Source: Acidobacteriota bacterium
Lineage (GTDB): Bacteria; Acidobacteriota; Terriglobia; Terriglobales; Acidobacteriaceae
DNA: 64,000 nucleotides
Direction: 5' to 3'
Assembly: GCA_021846985.1 (NCBI GenBank)
Contig: JAJZVX010000003.1
Location: 124,001-188,000 of the forward strand
In this document: positions 53,076 to 62,468 of the stretch, piece by piece
Layout: every line of letters starts with the position of its first letter
Position numbering within the stretch: the stretch's first letter is position 1
Program-made: the position numbers and the translations under genes
The notes under the pieces: generated by a model
What the model was told of the DNA's origin: nothing
What the model saw: only the letters and a program-made list of their open reading frames with translations
Databases searched by the model: none

Positions 53076-53826
53076 CGAAACTCTCTTCCGCTGCGTGCGC
53101 CGCACCCAGCCCACGGATTCTCTTGTCGCCCGGATGGGCCCCAGCGGCCACCCCAGGCTCGGCCCGGGATCTGCGTTCAACCCGCCTCCCAGTATTTTAA
53201 GCCGCTGCAGCCATTTCCGCGCCGCCCTGCCCCTCCAGCCCTCGACTCAGCCGATGCGCACTCAACAAGCCTTGGGCGGCCGCCGGTTGCCCAAGCGGCC
53301 GGACAGGTCCTTGCATCCGGTATCACGCTGCGCGATGGCAAAGGCTTTTCCGCCAGCGTGCGCCTGCGCAACTTCGGCCCCCGCAATTTAACCTCCGGCG
53401 CGATCTTTGGTTCCCGCGCGACCATCCTCGTCAAGACACAGGTGGCCTATCGGATCAACAGCAAATGGCGCCGCGCGGCTGAAGCGCTGAACCGGCTGAA
53501 CCGCTGCGATCACGACATCGACTGCGCCAAGGAGTTCCGGATTGCGCCGGCCGCCCCCTCGGCCTTCACCGGCGTCTTTCACCCCGTCGAACCGCTTCAG
53601 GCGCGGTTCTGGCGGGAGAGGTTCTTTTGACCAGGGCAGCGCAGAGAATATCCCATCTGCCACGATTGATACGAACCGGAGGAAGCGAATCTTGGAGCAA
53701 CTCTGCTTCTGCTCTACGGCCGGCCACATCCACACTCCGGATCCTGTTTCGGCGTGGATGGAATCCAACGACAAGGCAGTTTCTATCCAACCGGCGCGTG
53801 AACGACGCGGGTATAGAAGGGCGGTT
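53076..53826. other. Long region without a clear gene
   Basis: Between accD and nikR 750 bases are unexplained. On the plus strand a frame that stays open until the stop at 53630 has GC-rich third positions after about 53300 (reading GFSASVRLRNFGPRNLTSG), which looks coding. However, it has no ATG and no ribosome-binding site, and I recognise no family. It could be a degraded gene, a gene with a start I cannot identify, or a by-product of high GC. Confidence 0.3.
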
Positions 53827-54291
53827 CTAGCGGGAGTGCTTGTGTTTGTGCTTCTGGACCGTCTTCATGTCCGTATCCAGCGCATGCGCCGGCACCGTCT
53901 TGACCAAGCGTCCGTGCTGTACGCCTTTCAGGCCGATCAGCCGGTCGGCCAGTTGCTCCACTTCGGCCGCCTTGCCCTGCACAATCAGCACCTCAAGACA
54001 CGAGTCGTGATCCAGATGAGCGTGGCTGGTAGACACTACCAAGGGATGGAACGCGTGCTGCAGGTCCGTGAGTTTTTCGCCTACCCCGTGGGCGTGGTGG
54101 TCATAGATCAGTGTTACCGTCCCCACCACAATGGCATCGGGCGAGGCCGTCTCTTCGCCCACCAGCCGGTCGCGAATCAAATCCCGGAACGCCTCGGAGC
54201 GGTTCGTATACCCACTGCGCTGAATAGAGCGGTCAAAACGCTTCAATAGGTCAGAATCGATGGCAACGCCGATGCGGCTCAGAACTCCCAT
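53827..54291 (-). CDS. nikR: Nickel-responsive regulator NikR
   Basis: This 154-aa ribbon-helix-helix repressor controls nickel uptake. The N-terminal DNA-binding part is RIGVAIDSDLLKRFDRSI. The C-terminal ACT-like domain has the full set of nickel ligands by position: His79, His90, His92 and Cys98 (SHAHLDHDSC). A short His/Lys-rich tail (KHKHKHSR) follows and could bind metal too. The ATG at 54291 is six bases after GGAGTG. No nickel transporter or hydrogenase gene is in the window; cobO and rlmH are its upstream neighbours. Confidence 0.9.
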   Translation of the reverse strand: MGVLSRIGVAIDSDLLKRFDRSIQRSGYTNRSEAFRDLIRDRLVGEETASPDAIVVGTVTLIYDHHAHGVGEKLTDLQHAFHPLVVSTSHAHLDHDSCLEVLIVQGKAAEVEQLADRLIGLKGVQHGRLVKTVPAHALDTDMKTVQKHKHKHSR

Positions 54292-54451
54292 AGGCACTCC
54301 GGCAAACTGCAGGCTTCTCGAAGAATAGCGTACAACCGTGCTCATCCGGGGCCACAAATACTTGCGCCTTCTGGCAAGGCGCTGCCGTGGCTGGCAGGGA
54401 GGGATCCCGGACCGCACCGCAACCCCGGCCCCGGCACTCAACCTGCTTTCC

Positions 54452-54988
54452 TTAGTATTCGATTCCCCGTTGCGCCAGCACACCTCTTGCATAGGCATGC
54501 TTGATCTCGCGCATCTCCGTTACGGTGTCGGCCAGCTCCACCAGCGCGGGATGCGCATTGCGTCCGGTCAGGATGACATGCAGCATCTCCGGCCGGTTCC
54601 GCAGCGCCTCCGCCACTTCGGCGGCATCCAACATTCCATAGCTTATGGCGTAGTTGATCTCGTCCAGGATCAGCATGTCCCAGTCGCCGGTTACCATGGC
54701 CTTGCACGCCTCGGTCCAGGCTTCCTGCACCAGCCGAATATCCTCGGGATCGGCTTCCGCCCCGCCGATCTTCACAAACCCACGGCCCATCTGCCGGATA
54801 ACAAAGCTTCCGCCGAACGCCTCGACGGCCTCCAGTTCTCCATAGCGCCACGAGCCCTTCAGGAACTGCAGCATCAGAACGCGCATGCCGTTGCCCATGG
54901 CGCGCAAGGCCGTGCCCAGGGCGGCTGTCGTCTTGCCCTTGCCAGGCCCGGTGTTGATCAGAAGCAATCCTCGACGGGATTCGCTCAT
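54452..54988 (-). CDS. cobO: Cob(I)yrinic acid a,c-diamide adenosyltransferase
   Basis: This 178-aa ATP-dependent enzyme of the CobA/CobO/BtuR family adds the adenosyl group to cobalt of corrinoids. The P-loop GPGKGKTT is at residues 14-21; LQFLKGSWRYGE, WDMLILDEINYAI and LTGRNAHP are characteristic. Length and motifs fit the family. It lies between nikR and rlmH, all on the minus strand. No other cobalamin genes are seen, so it may serve corrinoid salvage. Confidence 0.93.
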   Translation of the reverse strand: MSESRRGLLLINTGPGKGKTTAALGTALRAMGNGMRVLMLQFLKGSWRYGELEAVEAFGGSFVIRQMGRGFVKIGGAEADPEDIRLVQEAWTEACKAMVTGDWDMLILDEINYAISYGMLDAAEVAEALRNRPEMLHVILTGRNAHPALVELADTVTEMREIKHAYARGVLAQRGIEY

Positions 54989-55123
54989 GGCAGTCCCCTG
55001 TTTTCAGTTGGCGGTTCTTGGCAAGGATACAACTTGATTCCCGCATGCGGCTCGACCATTTCTTTGTCCGCGCCGGAGCCTGCCATGTCCCGTTACCGGC
55101 CACAACCAACGGCGAACTGCCTT

Positions 55124-55573
55124 TCAGTGCCCCGCGTGGTACGGGTGGCCCGAGAGAATTGCAAATGCCCGGTAGATCTGCTCAGCCACCACCAGGCGGG
55201 CCAGAGAGTGCGCCAGCGTCATGGGCCCCAGCGACAGGAGAAGGCCCGCCCCGCTGCGCGCTGCATCAGACCAACCGTCGGGCGGCCCTACCGCAAAAAC
55301 CATGTGCTGCGCGCCTTGGTCCCGTCGCGCGCCCAGCCATGCCGCAAAGGTCTCCGAGCTCATCTGCCGGCCACGGCTGTCCAGCAGCACCATGGCCACC
55401 GGTGTACGCCCCCTCTGGCGTTCAAGCCATTCAAATAACGCACCTTCGCTGCGAAAGACCTCCTCCCGGCACTGAGCAAATGGAGCACAGCGGTCGAGGT
55501 AATTGCGTACTTGCCGGTCGATCAGGTTCTGCGATGTGGGGCGAGCGCCAACGTGAGCCAAGGTCAGGTTCAT
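55124..55573 (-). CDS. rlmH: 23S rRNA (pseudouridine-1915-N3)-methyltransferase
   Basis: This 149-aa SPOUT methyltransferase modifies helix 69 of 23S rRNA. LLDSRGRQMSSETFAAWL is a family hallmark, and the knotted C-terminus contains SLGPMTLAHSLARLVVAEQIYRA and GHPYH. Where most homologs have a glycine-rich FxIGGxxG, this one reads FAVGPPDGW, a visible departure. Its ATG lies after GGAGCAG-like sequence. It is normally next to rsfS and nadD, but here the second TonB receptor separates them. Confidence 0.92.
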   Translation of the reverse strand: MNLTLAHVGARPTSQNLIDRQVRNYLDRCAPFAQCREEVFRSEGALFEWLERQRGRTPVAMVLLDSRGRQMSSETFAAWLGARRDQGAQHMVFAVGPPDGWSDAARSGAGLLLSLGPMTLAHSLARLVVAEQIYRAFAILSGHPYHAGH

Positions 55574-56001
55574 GGGGAGCAGAATACCCCAACAAAGACG
55601 TCCAGGTGTCGGCTTCCGACACTCGAAATCGGAGCAATTCCCCGTTTCCTGGATTTTTATCCCACACTCTACCGTTTTTCATATCAAGGCTCTCTCGGCA
55701 GTGGGAGAAGAATCTTTATATGTACTTTATAGTCAGAATGTTACAAATATTTTCGTCCAGCTCGGAGAATGGCACACGTCATGCACTCGTATCAGGCAAC
55801 ATTTGCACTATTTTTCTGAGTTTTGGACGAGATGCGGCAAGAAAGGCGTCCTTCAATTAGTTATTGCGTGCCGTAACGGTTTTTTCTGAGATTCAACCAT
55901 ATCGGGGATTTGGTCCCGGTGAACAAATACGTTGAAAGGCGAAGCGGATCGTGAAGTCTTTGCGAGGACTTGCGATCCTGATCGATTTTTGGAGGAGTTC
56001 A
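55574..56001. other. Upstream region of receptor 2
   Basis: This 428-base region between rlmH and the receptor is AT-rich for this genome. It holds a palindrome with GTGTCGG and CCGACAC arms at 55606-55622 and a long hairpin at 55946-55978 just before the receptor's ribosome-binding site GGAGGAG (55991-55997). No gene is supported. Confidence 0.6.
55946..55978 (+). promoter_or_regulatory. Stem-loop in the receptor 2 leader
   Basis: GGATCG (55946-55951) pairs with CGATCC (55973-55978), and AAGTC pairs with GACTT inside it, with small bulges and an eight-base loop. It sits about 13 bases before the ribosome-binding site of the receptor gene. Confidence 0.5.
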
Positions 56002-59000
56002 ATGCGATTTTTCCGGTTGCAATTTGTAGCGCTGGCGTTGGTTGCTCTCTTCTTGGGGCTAGGCTGTGCTCCGCTTGCGCACGCAGATAACGTCTATGCC
56101 GCCATCCGCGGCACCGTCACAGACCCGTCGGGCGCCGTCCTGCCAGGAACGACGGTGACGGCACTCAACACCGACACGGGCGTGCCGCGTACCGTCACCA
56201 CCAACTCCAAGGGCGTTTTCGAGATCTCCTCCCTGCCCATTGGCCACTACAGCGTGACCATTACCAAGGATGGCTTCAAAACCTATAAAAGCGCTGGCAT
56301 CCTGTTGGTGGTCAACCAGATCTATGAACTGGATGCGGCCCTGTCAGTGGGCGCCTCGAACGAGACCGTTGAGGTGAAGGCCGACACCGTCCAGGTGGAG
56401 ACCTCCGATACGCAGTTGAAGGATCTGATCGACGCCACGAAGATCGTCGATCTGCCCCTCAACGGACGCAACTGGACCCAGTTGGAGCAGTTGGCTCCTG
56501 GTGTCCAGGGTTCCAGCGATCGTTTCGGCACCTACTCTTCCAACGGCAGCCAGTCCAACCAGTCCAGCTACCTGGTAGACGGCCAGGACTCGAACGACCT
56601 GCCCTTGAATGAGCCCTCGATCGTCCCCAGTCCGGACTCGATCGCCGAGTTCAACCTGGTTAGCAGCACCATGAACGCCGAGTACGGACGCAACTCCGGC
56701 GCGGTGGTCAACGCCATCACCAAGAGCGGCACCAACCAGTTTCATGGCGACGCCTTCAACTTCTATCGCGACACCTTCATGAACTCCGGCAACTACTTCA
56801 ACACGATCAAGCCGCAGTTCCACCAGAACACCTTCGGCGGCACCCTGGGCGGACCCGTCTACAAGGATCACGCCTTCTTCTTCTTCTCGTATGAGGGCCT
56901 GCGCAACCGCACCGGCACCGCAACGGACACCGAAGTCTTCTCCGATACCGAGCGCACCGGCGACTTCAGCGCTCGTCTTCCTGGCGGCCTGTCAAGCAAC
57001 TTTATGCCGTTTGCACCGCCTTCGGGCGCCTGTCCTACGGGTGCGACGTTTACTCTCGGAACCACTAAGTGGAAGGATTGCTATTCCAGCGCCTCCCAAT
57101 TCACCTCCAACGACTTCAATTCCATCTCAAATACCCTGCTGAAGAACTTCATTCCCAAATACAACGCCACCCTCAACGGTGTGCCGTACTACGCCTTTAA
57201 CGCCAATGCCACCGCCCAGCACGACCAGTACATCTGGAAGCTCGATGAGAACCTCACCAGCAATGACCACATCTGGTTCAAGGGGCTGATGCAGAGTTCT
57301 CCCGGCACCACCGTCCTGCCATTCCGGGGCGCTACGCTGCCAGGATTTGGCGAAACGGACGCCCGCCACTACAAGCAGTTTGTGGCCGACTACACGCGGA
57401 TCTTCACCCCCAACCTGATCAACGAGTTCCGCGCTGGCTACACCCGGACCAATCTCAACGTCGTCAATCCCATCAATCCGATTGATCCCACGACCTACGG
57501 ATTCAACATCACCCCGCAGGATACGGCGGCGGAGAGCCTGCCCTTCATGGGCATCGCCGGCTACAGCGGCCTGTCTCTCGGCTTCTCCTATAACGGACCG
57601 CAGCCCCGCATCGACCAGACGTATGAGCTGACCGACAACCTGAGCTACAACCACGGCAAAAACTCGTTCAAGGCCGGCATCGATCTTCGCAGGATGCAGG
57701 TCTATAACCCGTACTATGCTGAGAACAGCGGCTACTACGCTTTCAGCCCCACCGCGACGTTCTCCACCGGCGATGCCGGCCTGGACTTCCTGCTTGGCAT
57801 TCCCTCGGAATACATCCAGTTCTCCGGCGGCCTGGTCAATGTCCGCGCCTACGAGTACTACTTCTATGGGCAGGACAGCTACAAGGCGTCCGACAACCTC
57901 ACCCTCAACGCCGGCCTCGGTTACCAAATTGATACGCCGATGAATGCGTTCCAGTTTGGCGGTATTGGCGTGAACTGCTTCTCTCTGGACCACATGAGCC
58001 AGCAGTCCATCGTCTATCCAACGGCGCCCCAGGGATTGCTCTTCCCCGGTGATCCGAACTGCACGCAGTCAGGCGGCTACACGACCCACTACGGCCACTT
58101 TGGTCCCCGCGTGGGCTTTGCCTGGACGCCGAATCTGGGCCGGATCTCCGACGGCGACAGCAAGAAGTTTTCCATTCGCGGCGGCTTCGGCATCTACTTC
58201 AACCGCGCCGAGGAAGAGGGTGCGCTACAGGATCTGAGCGCGGCGCCGTTTACCGCGCAGTCTTACGGCGTGCAGGATGTGGGCGGTCATCCGTCGTTCG
58301 GTAACCCGTGGGCGGACATCACCGGGGCTGGCTCGATCGCCAACAAGTTCCCGTATATTGCTCCAGCGCCTGGCGCCACCTTCAATTTCGCCAACATCGC
58401 GCCTCTCGATTTCAACACCTTCGACAAGAACTACGCTACGCCGTACGCCTACAACTTCAACCTGAATCTCCAACGCGAGCTGCCCAGCAACATCGTGTTG
58501 AGCGTGGGCTACGTAGGTTCGCTGGGACGGCGGTTGATCCGGATGTACGAAGGCAACCCGATGACCTCCGCGGGACACACGGCTTGTATGAGCGACCCGC
58601 TTTGCGCCGGCAATCCAGCCTATACGCACCTCCTCGATCCGCAGTACCTCGCGGATCCGATGATCGTTCCCGGCACGGCCGCCATTGCTCCCAACGGCTA
58701 TCCGTACTACCTGTCGGATGGCACCCAGGCGACGAACGGCTCCAGCAACTACAACGCGCTGCAGATTGGCGTAACCAAGGCCGAGACGCATGGGCTGAGC
58801 TTTACCTTGAGCTACACCTACAGCCATGCGCTGGACAACGCTTCGGGATATGAAAGCGCGTCGGGCGCCAACGGACGCATCGTCAACTGGGTGCCGGGAT
58901 ATGAATACCTGAACTACGGCAACTCGGACTACGATGCCCGGCATCGCTTTGTGGCCAGTTACAACTACATCATCCCGGTACCCGCGGGATGGGCGAGGCC

Positions 59001-59493
59001 GGTTCGGATCGGTCTCGGCGGCTGGCACGTAACGGGCATCACCACCTTTGCCACCGGCTTTCCGGTCTCCCTCTACGACAGCGTGAGCTACGGCTCGCTG
59101 TGGTGCGACCAGTACTCCTACTTTGGATGCCCGGATGTTCCGCAGCAGCTGGTCTCTCACGTCGCGCTGAGCAATCCGCATAGCGTTAACGTCCTCACCA
59201 CCCCCTACTTCTCGCCTTCGGACTTCACGTTTGAGGCGCCGGGAACGTTCGGCAACACGCACCGTAACTTTTTCGCCGCACCGGGATTAGCCAATACGGA
59301 TTTCTCGCTGATCAAGGACACGCACTTTACCGACGCACAGTATCTCGAGATCGGCATCGAAGGCTACAACCTTTTCAACCGCACCAACTATGGCACGCCG
59401 GACGGCAATGTGGGCGACGGTCCCGCCATGGGCTCCATCACCTCGGCCGCGGCTGGCCGCATCTGGCAGCTGCGCGCAAAGTACTACTTCTAA
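56002..59493 (+). CDS. Oar-like TonB-dependent outer-membrane receptor 2
   Basis: This 1163-aa receptor has a signal peptide (cleavage near LAHADN), a carboxypeptidase-regulatory-like domain with IRGTVTDPSGAVLPGTTVTA, a plug domain around IVDLPLNGRNWTQLEQLAPG and AEYGRNSGAVVNAITKSGTN, and a long beta-barrel ending in LRAKYYF, an outer-membrane assembly signal. It differs clearly from receptor 1 in the barrel. The ATG at 56002 follows GGAGGAG. It is flanked by the minus-strand rlmH and rsfS genes and ends with its own terminator, so it looks like a self-contained insert. The substrate is unknown. Confidence 0.93.
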   Translation: MRFFRLQFVALALVALFLGLGCAPLAHADNVYAAIRGTVTDPSGAVLPGTTVTALNTDTGVPRTVTTNSKGVFEISSLPIGHYSVTITKDGFKTYKSAGILLVVNQIYELDAALSVGASNETVEVKADTVQVETSDTQLKDLIDATKIVDLPLNGRNWTQLEQLAPGVQGSSDRFGTYSSNGSQSNQSSYLVDGQDSNDLPLNEPSIVPSPDSIAEFNLVSSTMNAEYGRNSGAVVNAITKSGTNQFHGDAFNFYRDTFMNSGNYFNTIKPQFHQNTFGGTLGGPVYKDHAFFFFSYEGLRNRTGTATDTEVFSDTERTGDFSARLPGGLSSNFMPFAPPSGACPTGATFTLGTTKWKDCYSSASQFTSNDFNSISNTLLKNFIPKYNATLNGVPYYAFNANATAQHDQYIWKLDENLTSNDHIWFKGLMQSSPGTTVLPFRGATLPGFGETDARHYKQFVADYTRIFTPNLINEFRAGYTRTNLNVVNPINPIDPTTYGFNITPQDTAAESLPFMGIAGYSGLSLGFSYNGPQPRIDQTYELTDNLSYNHGKNSFKAGIDLRRMQVYNPYYAENSGYYAFSPTATFSTGDAGLDFLLGIPSEYIQFSGGLVNVRAYEYYFYGQDSYKASDNLTLNAGLGYQIDTPMNAFQFGGIGVNCFSLDHMSQQSIVYPTAPQGLLFPGDPNCTQSGGYTTHYGHFGPRVGFAWTPNLGRISDGDSKKFSIRGGFGIYFNRAEEEGALQDLSAAPFTAQSYGVQDVGGHPSFGNPWADITGAGSIANKFPYIAPAPGATFNFANIAPLDFNTFDKNYATPYAYNFNLNLQRELPSNIVLSVGYVGSLGRRLIRMYEGNPMTSAGHTACMSDPLCAGNPAYTHLLDPQYLADPMIVPGTAAIAPNGYPYYLSDGTQATNGSSNYNALQIGVTKAETHGLSFTLSYTYSHALDNASGYESASGANGRIVNWVPGYEYLNYGNSDYDARHRFVASYNYIIPVPAGWARPVRIGLGGWHVTGITTFATGFPVSLYDSVSYGSLWCDQYSYFGCPDVPQQLVSHVALSNPHSVNVLTTPYFSPSDFTFEAPGTFGNTHRNFFAAPGLANTDFSLIKDTHFTDAQYLEIGIEGYNLFNRTNYGTPDGNVGDGPAMGSITSAAAGRIWQLRAKYYF

Positions 59494-59516
59494 ACCCAAC
59501 CCAACTCAAGCAGTAC

Positions 59517-59546
59517 AAGGAAGGCGCCCCACGGGGCGCCTTCCTT
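59517..59546 (+). terminator. Terminator of receptor 2
   Basis: AAGGAAGGCGCCCC (59517-59530) and GGGGCGCCTTCCTT (59533-59546) form a perfect long stem just after the receptor stop codon. The symmetrical flanks (AAGGAA and TTCCTT) can serve both strands. Confidence 0.85.
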
Positions 59547-59734
59547 GCTTCCAAAGGATGACGGCTCGGTTTGCTACGAGCCTTGCCGTGCGCATCGTCG
59601 AGACCGCGCCTCCTCCAGATTCGGCAAGAGCGCGTGGGGCCTGAATGCGCTCAGGCACAGTTTCCCTCAAGAGCACGGCACACTGCAGGCGGCAGGAATC
59701 CTTGCGCGTCTTCTGAGCCCGATCGAACCGGGAT

Positions 59735-60364
59735 CTACGCTCTCTTTGCCTGCTTCTTTACGGCCTTCTTCCTGGGTGTCTTGACCTTTGGGGCCTCTTT
59801 CGGGGCAGGCAGCTTGGTTTTCTGCCTGGCCCTGGCCTTCGTCGCGGCCTTTTTCACCGCAGGCTGGCCCGCCGCCTTCTTCTCCGGAGCTTTGGATTTC
59901 TTTCCGGCCTTCTTGCGCGCGGCCAGGGTTTTCTCAGCCAGCGTGGCCTTCAGTTCCGCGTCGAACTCAGCCGGTGTCATGGGGCGGGCCGACTTGCGCA
60001 ACCGCTCGATGTCATAAAAAGCCCGGCGCTCGGTCAGAAAGACGTGCACCACAAAGTCCACGTAGTCGAGCAGAATCCACTCGCCCACCCGCCGCCCCTC
60101 CACGGAATGGGGCAGCACGCCAAACTCCTTCTTGAGCTTGTGCTCAATTTCGTCGGCAATGGCGACAGCTTGCCGGTCGTTGGTGGCCGAAGTGACCAAA
60201 AAGAAGTCCGACAGTCCCGAGTCGATGGGATCGAGCTCGAGAATCCGTGTGTCGTGTGCCTTTTTGTCTTCGCAAACCGCGGCGGCGGCCTGCACAAGGA
60301 TGCGTGTCTGCTGGTGGTGGTCCTTCACGGTTGCCATGCGTTGCAATCGTTCTCCGAGCTTCAT
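59735..60364 (-). CDS. rsfS: Ribosomal silencing factor RsfS with basic tail
   Basis: This 209-aa protein has the RsfS/Iojap domain in residues 15-125 (DIxSGLSDFF-like DSGLSDFFLVTSA, VEGRRVGEWILLDYVDFVVHVF). It binds L14 and prevents joining of the subunits in stationary phase or starvation. The last 60 or so residues are a Lys/Ala/Pro tail with about 40% Lys plus Arg, like histone H1 tails, not usual in the family. I chose the ATG at 60364; the next ATG at 60337 is possible. It lies 28 bases after nadD. Confidence 0.9.
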   Translation of the reverse strand: MKLGERLQRMATVKDHHQQTRILVQAAAAVCEDKKAHDTRILELDPIDSGLSDFFLVTSATNDRQAVAIADEIEHKLKKEFGVLPHSVEGRRVGEWILLDYVDFVVHVFLTERRAFYDIERLRKSARPMTPAEFDAELKATLAEKTLAARKKAGKKSKAPEKKAAGQPAVKKAATKARARQKTKLPAPKEAPKVKTPRKKAVKKQAKRA

Positions 60365-60392
60365 CGTAGCCCCTGAAACCGGCAGGAGCAAG

Positions 60393-61106
60393 CTAACGGT
60401 AGAGTTGATGCGCGCCAATGTACTCGGCAACGGCGCGGGGGAGCATCCCGGCTGCTGCGTTCCGGCGGTCCGCGGACCCGCCGATCGCCTCACGCATGGC
60501 CGAGGCGCTCACCTCCACGTGGAGTCCCGGGAGCAGGTAGAGGGACGCTTTCGCGCCCGCTTGATTTTGCAAACGGCATGTACGAACCGGTACGCCAGCC
60601 ACAGATGCCGTTTCTCCGGCGATCTCCACCGTCAGGCCCTCGGGCAAGGCGGCTTGCAGGTCGGCCAGATCAAACCCTGGCCGCGCGGCCACAATCAACG
60701 AGGCGGTGAAGGGGAGTTCAGCGGCACCGCGCCAGTGCCTGAGCCCGGCAAAAGAATCCGCGCCCATCAGGCAGAACAGCTCGACTTCGGGCGCAAATTC
60801 GGCGCCTAAAGTGCGTAGCGTTTCCAGCGTGTAGTTAGGAGCGCGCTGGTGGCGGGGCGCATCCGCGAGCGAGAGCGCGAAACCAGTCTCTCCGGCAACT
60901 GCCAGCCGGGTCATGGCCACGCGATCCTCAAAACTAGCGGAGGAACCGGCAGGTTTAAGCGGCTGTGCGCCCACGGGAGCAAAGAGTACCGTGTCGAGGT
61001 TCAGAGCGGCGCGGGCCGCGCGCGCCACCGCCAGGTGGCCCACATGAGGCGGATCGAAGCTGCCCCCGAAGAACGCCACCCGTCCACCCCTTAGTGCCTT
61101 GTTCAT
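60393..61106 (-). CDS. nadD: Nicotinate-nucleotide adenylyltransferase
   Basis: This 237-aa enzyme makes deamido-NAD from nicotinate mononucleotide and ATP. GGSFDPPHVGH at residues 14-24 is the nucleotide-binding motif, LFCLMGADSF is conserved, and VSASAMREAI is the degenerate second motif of the family. I give the start as the ATG at 61106; the ATG at 61124 is equally possible since no clear ribosome-binding site exists. The adjacent rsfS supports the call. Confidence 0.94.
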   Translation of the reverse strand: MNKALRGGRVAFFGGSFDPPHVGHLAVARAARAALNLDTVLFAPVGAQPLKPAGSSASFEDRVAMTRLAVAGETGFALSLADAPRHQRAPNYTLETLRTLGAEFAPEVELFCLMGADSFAGLRHWRGAAELPFTASLIVAARPGFDLADLQAALPEGLTVEIAGETASVAGVPVRTCRLQNQAGAKASLYLLPGLHVEVSASAMREAIGGSADRRNAAAGMLPRAVAEYIGAHQLYR

Positions 61107-61184
61107 GCGTTCATGGTAGAGCATCCGGCGTGGTACGACCCGTGTCCTTGTACGGGTCTTCGCTGATAAAATCGAACCAGGCCC

Positions 61185-62468
61185 ATGCTCAAAGAGATGT
61201 ACGCGCGCTGGATGTACGCCTGGGAAACGCGTCTGACCATGCGCGACGAAAACCGCGTTGTCCGTCCGTTGGAGTGGGGCTTCGAGTGGCTAGCGCCCTT
61301 TCTTGAGGGGCATGGTTTTGGCCATGCCGTGCCGGCGCCGGGGATCGAAGGCGATCCGGCAGCGGCAGAGGCTGCCATGGTCCGCATTAACCGCCTGCTG
61401 ATCCGCCACAGCGAGGTGTTCTTCGGCTACGAGCGGCCTACCGACTTCCGGCTGGAAGAACGCTACCCGGAGCTCTTTCCCACCAACGTGCGCCCCGAGA
61501 CGCTGGCCCTGGACGCTGCGCTCAAGCAGCAGGCCGCCGCCGGCAAAGTTCCGCGCGCGCAGTTTCTGCGTTTTACGTCGCCGGAGCGCACACCCTATCC
61601 TGAGAATGACCTGGTGAACGCGCGCTGGTACCCAGCGCCCGCGCACAAAGACCCGCGGAGACCCAAGCAGGCCATCGTCATCATGCCGCAGTGGAATGCC
61701 GATGCCTTCAGCCATAACTCGCTGTGCACCATCTTCAACCGCATGGGCATCTCAGCGCTGCGGCTCTCCAAGCCCTATCATGACATTCGCCGGCCGGTGG
61801 AGCTGGAGCGCTCTGACTATGCCGTGAGCGCCAACCTTGGGCGCACCATCTCCGCCTGCCGGCAGGCGGTGGTGGATATTCGCTGTTGCTTAGACTGGCT
61901 TGAAGAACAGGGCTACGAGCACTTCGGCGTTCTGGGAACGAGTCTTGGCTCCTGCTATGCCTTCCTGGCCTCTACGCACGACAAGCGCATCCGCGTCAAC
62001 GCCTTCAACCACGCGTCCACAGCGTTCGGGGACGTAGCCTGGGCCGGGCAAAGCACGCGCCATGTCCGCGCCGGCTTCGAACAGGCCGGCCTCACCCAGG
62101 ACCGACTTCGCGAGTTGTGGTCTGCGATCAGCCCGTGCAGCTACTATCCCAAGATCGCCAGCCCCGCAGTAGACGGTCCCCGGAAGAAAGTCCTGATGAT
62201 CTATGCCGACTACGATCTGACCTTTCCCCGCGAATACTCGCTGGAGGTCGTTCGAGCCTTCAAGCGCATCGGGCTGAACTTCGAGGTGCGCGTGCTGCCC
62301 TGCGGCCACTACACTACGGGCGAAACGCCCTACAAATTCATCGACGGCTGGTACATGGGCTCCTTTGTCTATCGTGCCTTCAAGGCGCTGCGCGAGGAGA
62401 AGGCCACCAGCGTGGAGAGCCTGCCGGCGCGTGTGCTGGAAGCAGAGGAAGAAAGCATCTCCCGCTAA
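61185..62468 (+). CDS. Alpha/beta hydrolase family protein
   Basis: This 427-aa protein contains an alpha/beta hydrolase fold: GVLGTSLGSCYAFL is a nucleophile elbow with Ser in GTSLGS, MIYADYDLTFP may carry the acid and LPCGHYTTGE the histidine. The N-terminal 100 residues are polar and family-specific. It resembles the ABHD18-like group, but I cannot assign a substrate. No signal peptide is evident, so it is probably cytosolic. It is divergent from nadD and isolated from the next gene. Confidence 0.75.
   Translation: MLKEMYARWMYAWETRLTMRDENRVVRPLEWGFEWLAPFLEGHGFGHAVPAPGIEGDPAAAEAAMVRINRLLIRHSEVFFGYERPTDFRLEERYPELFPTNVRPETLALDAALKQQAAAGKVPRAQFLRFTSPERTPYPENDLVNARWYPAPAHKDPRRPKQAIVIMPQWNADAFSHNSLCTIFNRMGISALRLSKPYHDIRRPVELERSDYAVSANLGRTISACRQAVVDIRCCLDWLEEQGYEHFGVLGTSLGSCYAFLASTHDKRIRVNAFNHASTAFGDVAWAGQSTRHVRAGFEQAGLTQDRLRELWSAISPCSYYPKIASPAVDGPRKKVLMIYADYDLTFPREYSLEVVRAFKRIGLNFEVRVLPCGHYTTGETPYKFIDGWYMGSFVYRAFKALREEKATSVESLPARVLEAEEESISR

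Noticed and set aside
51864-53630. Plus-strand frame of 588 codons
   Set aside because: Most of it is the complement of the DUF998-like and accD genes, both well supported. Only its last part, beyond 53300, might be real and is noted separately.
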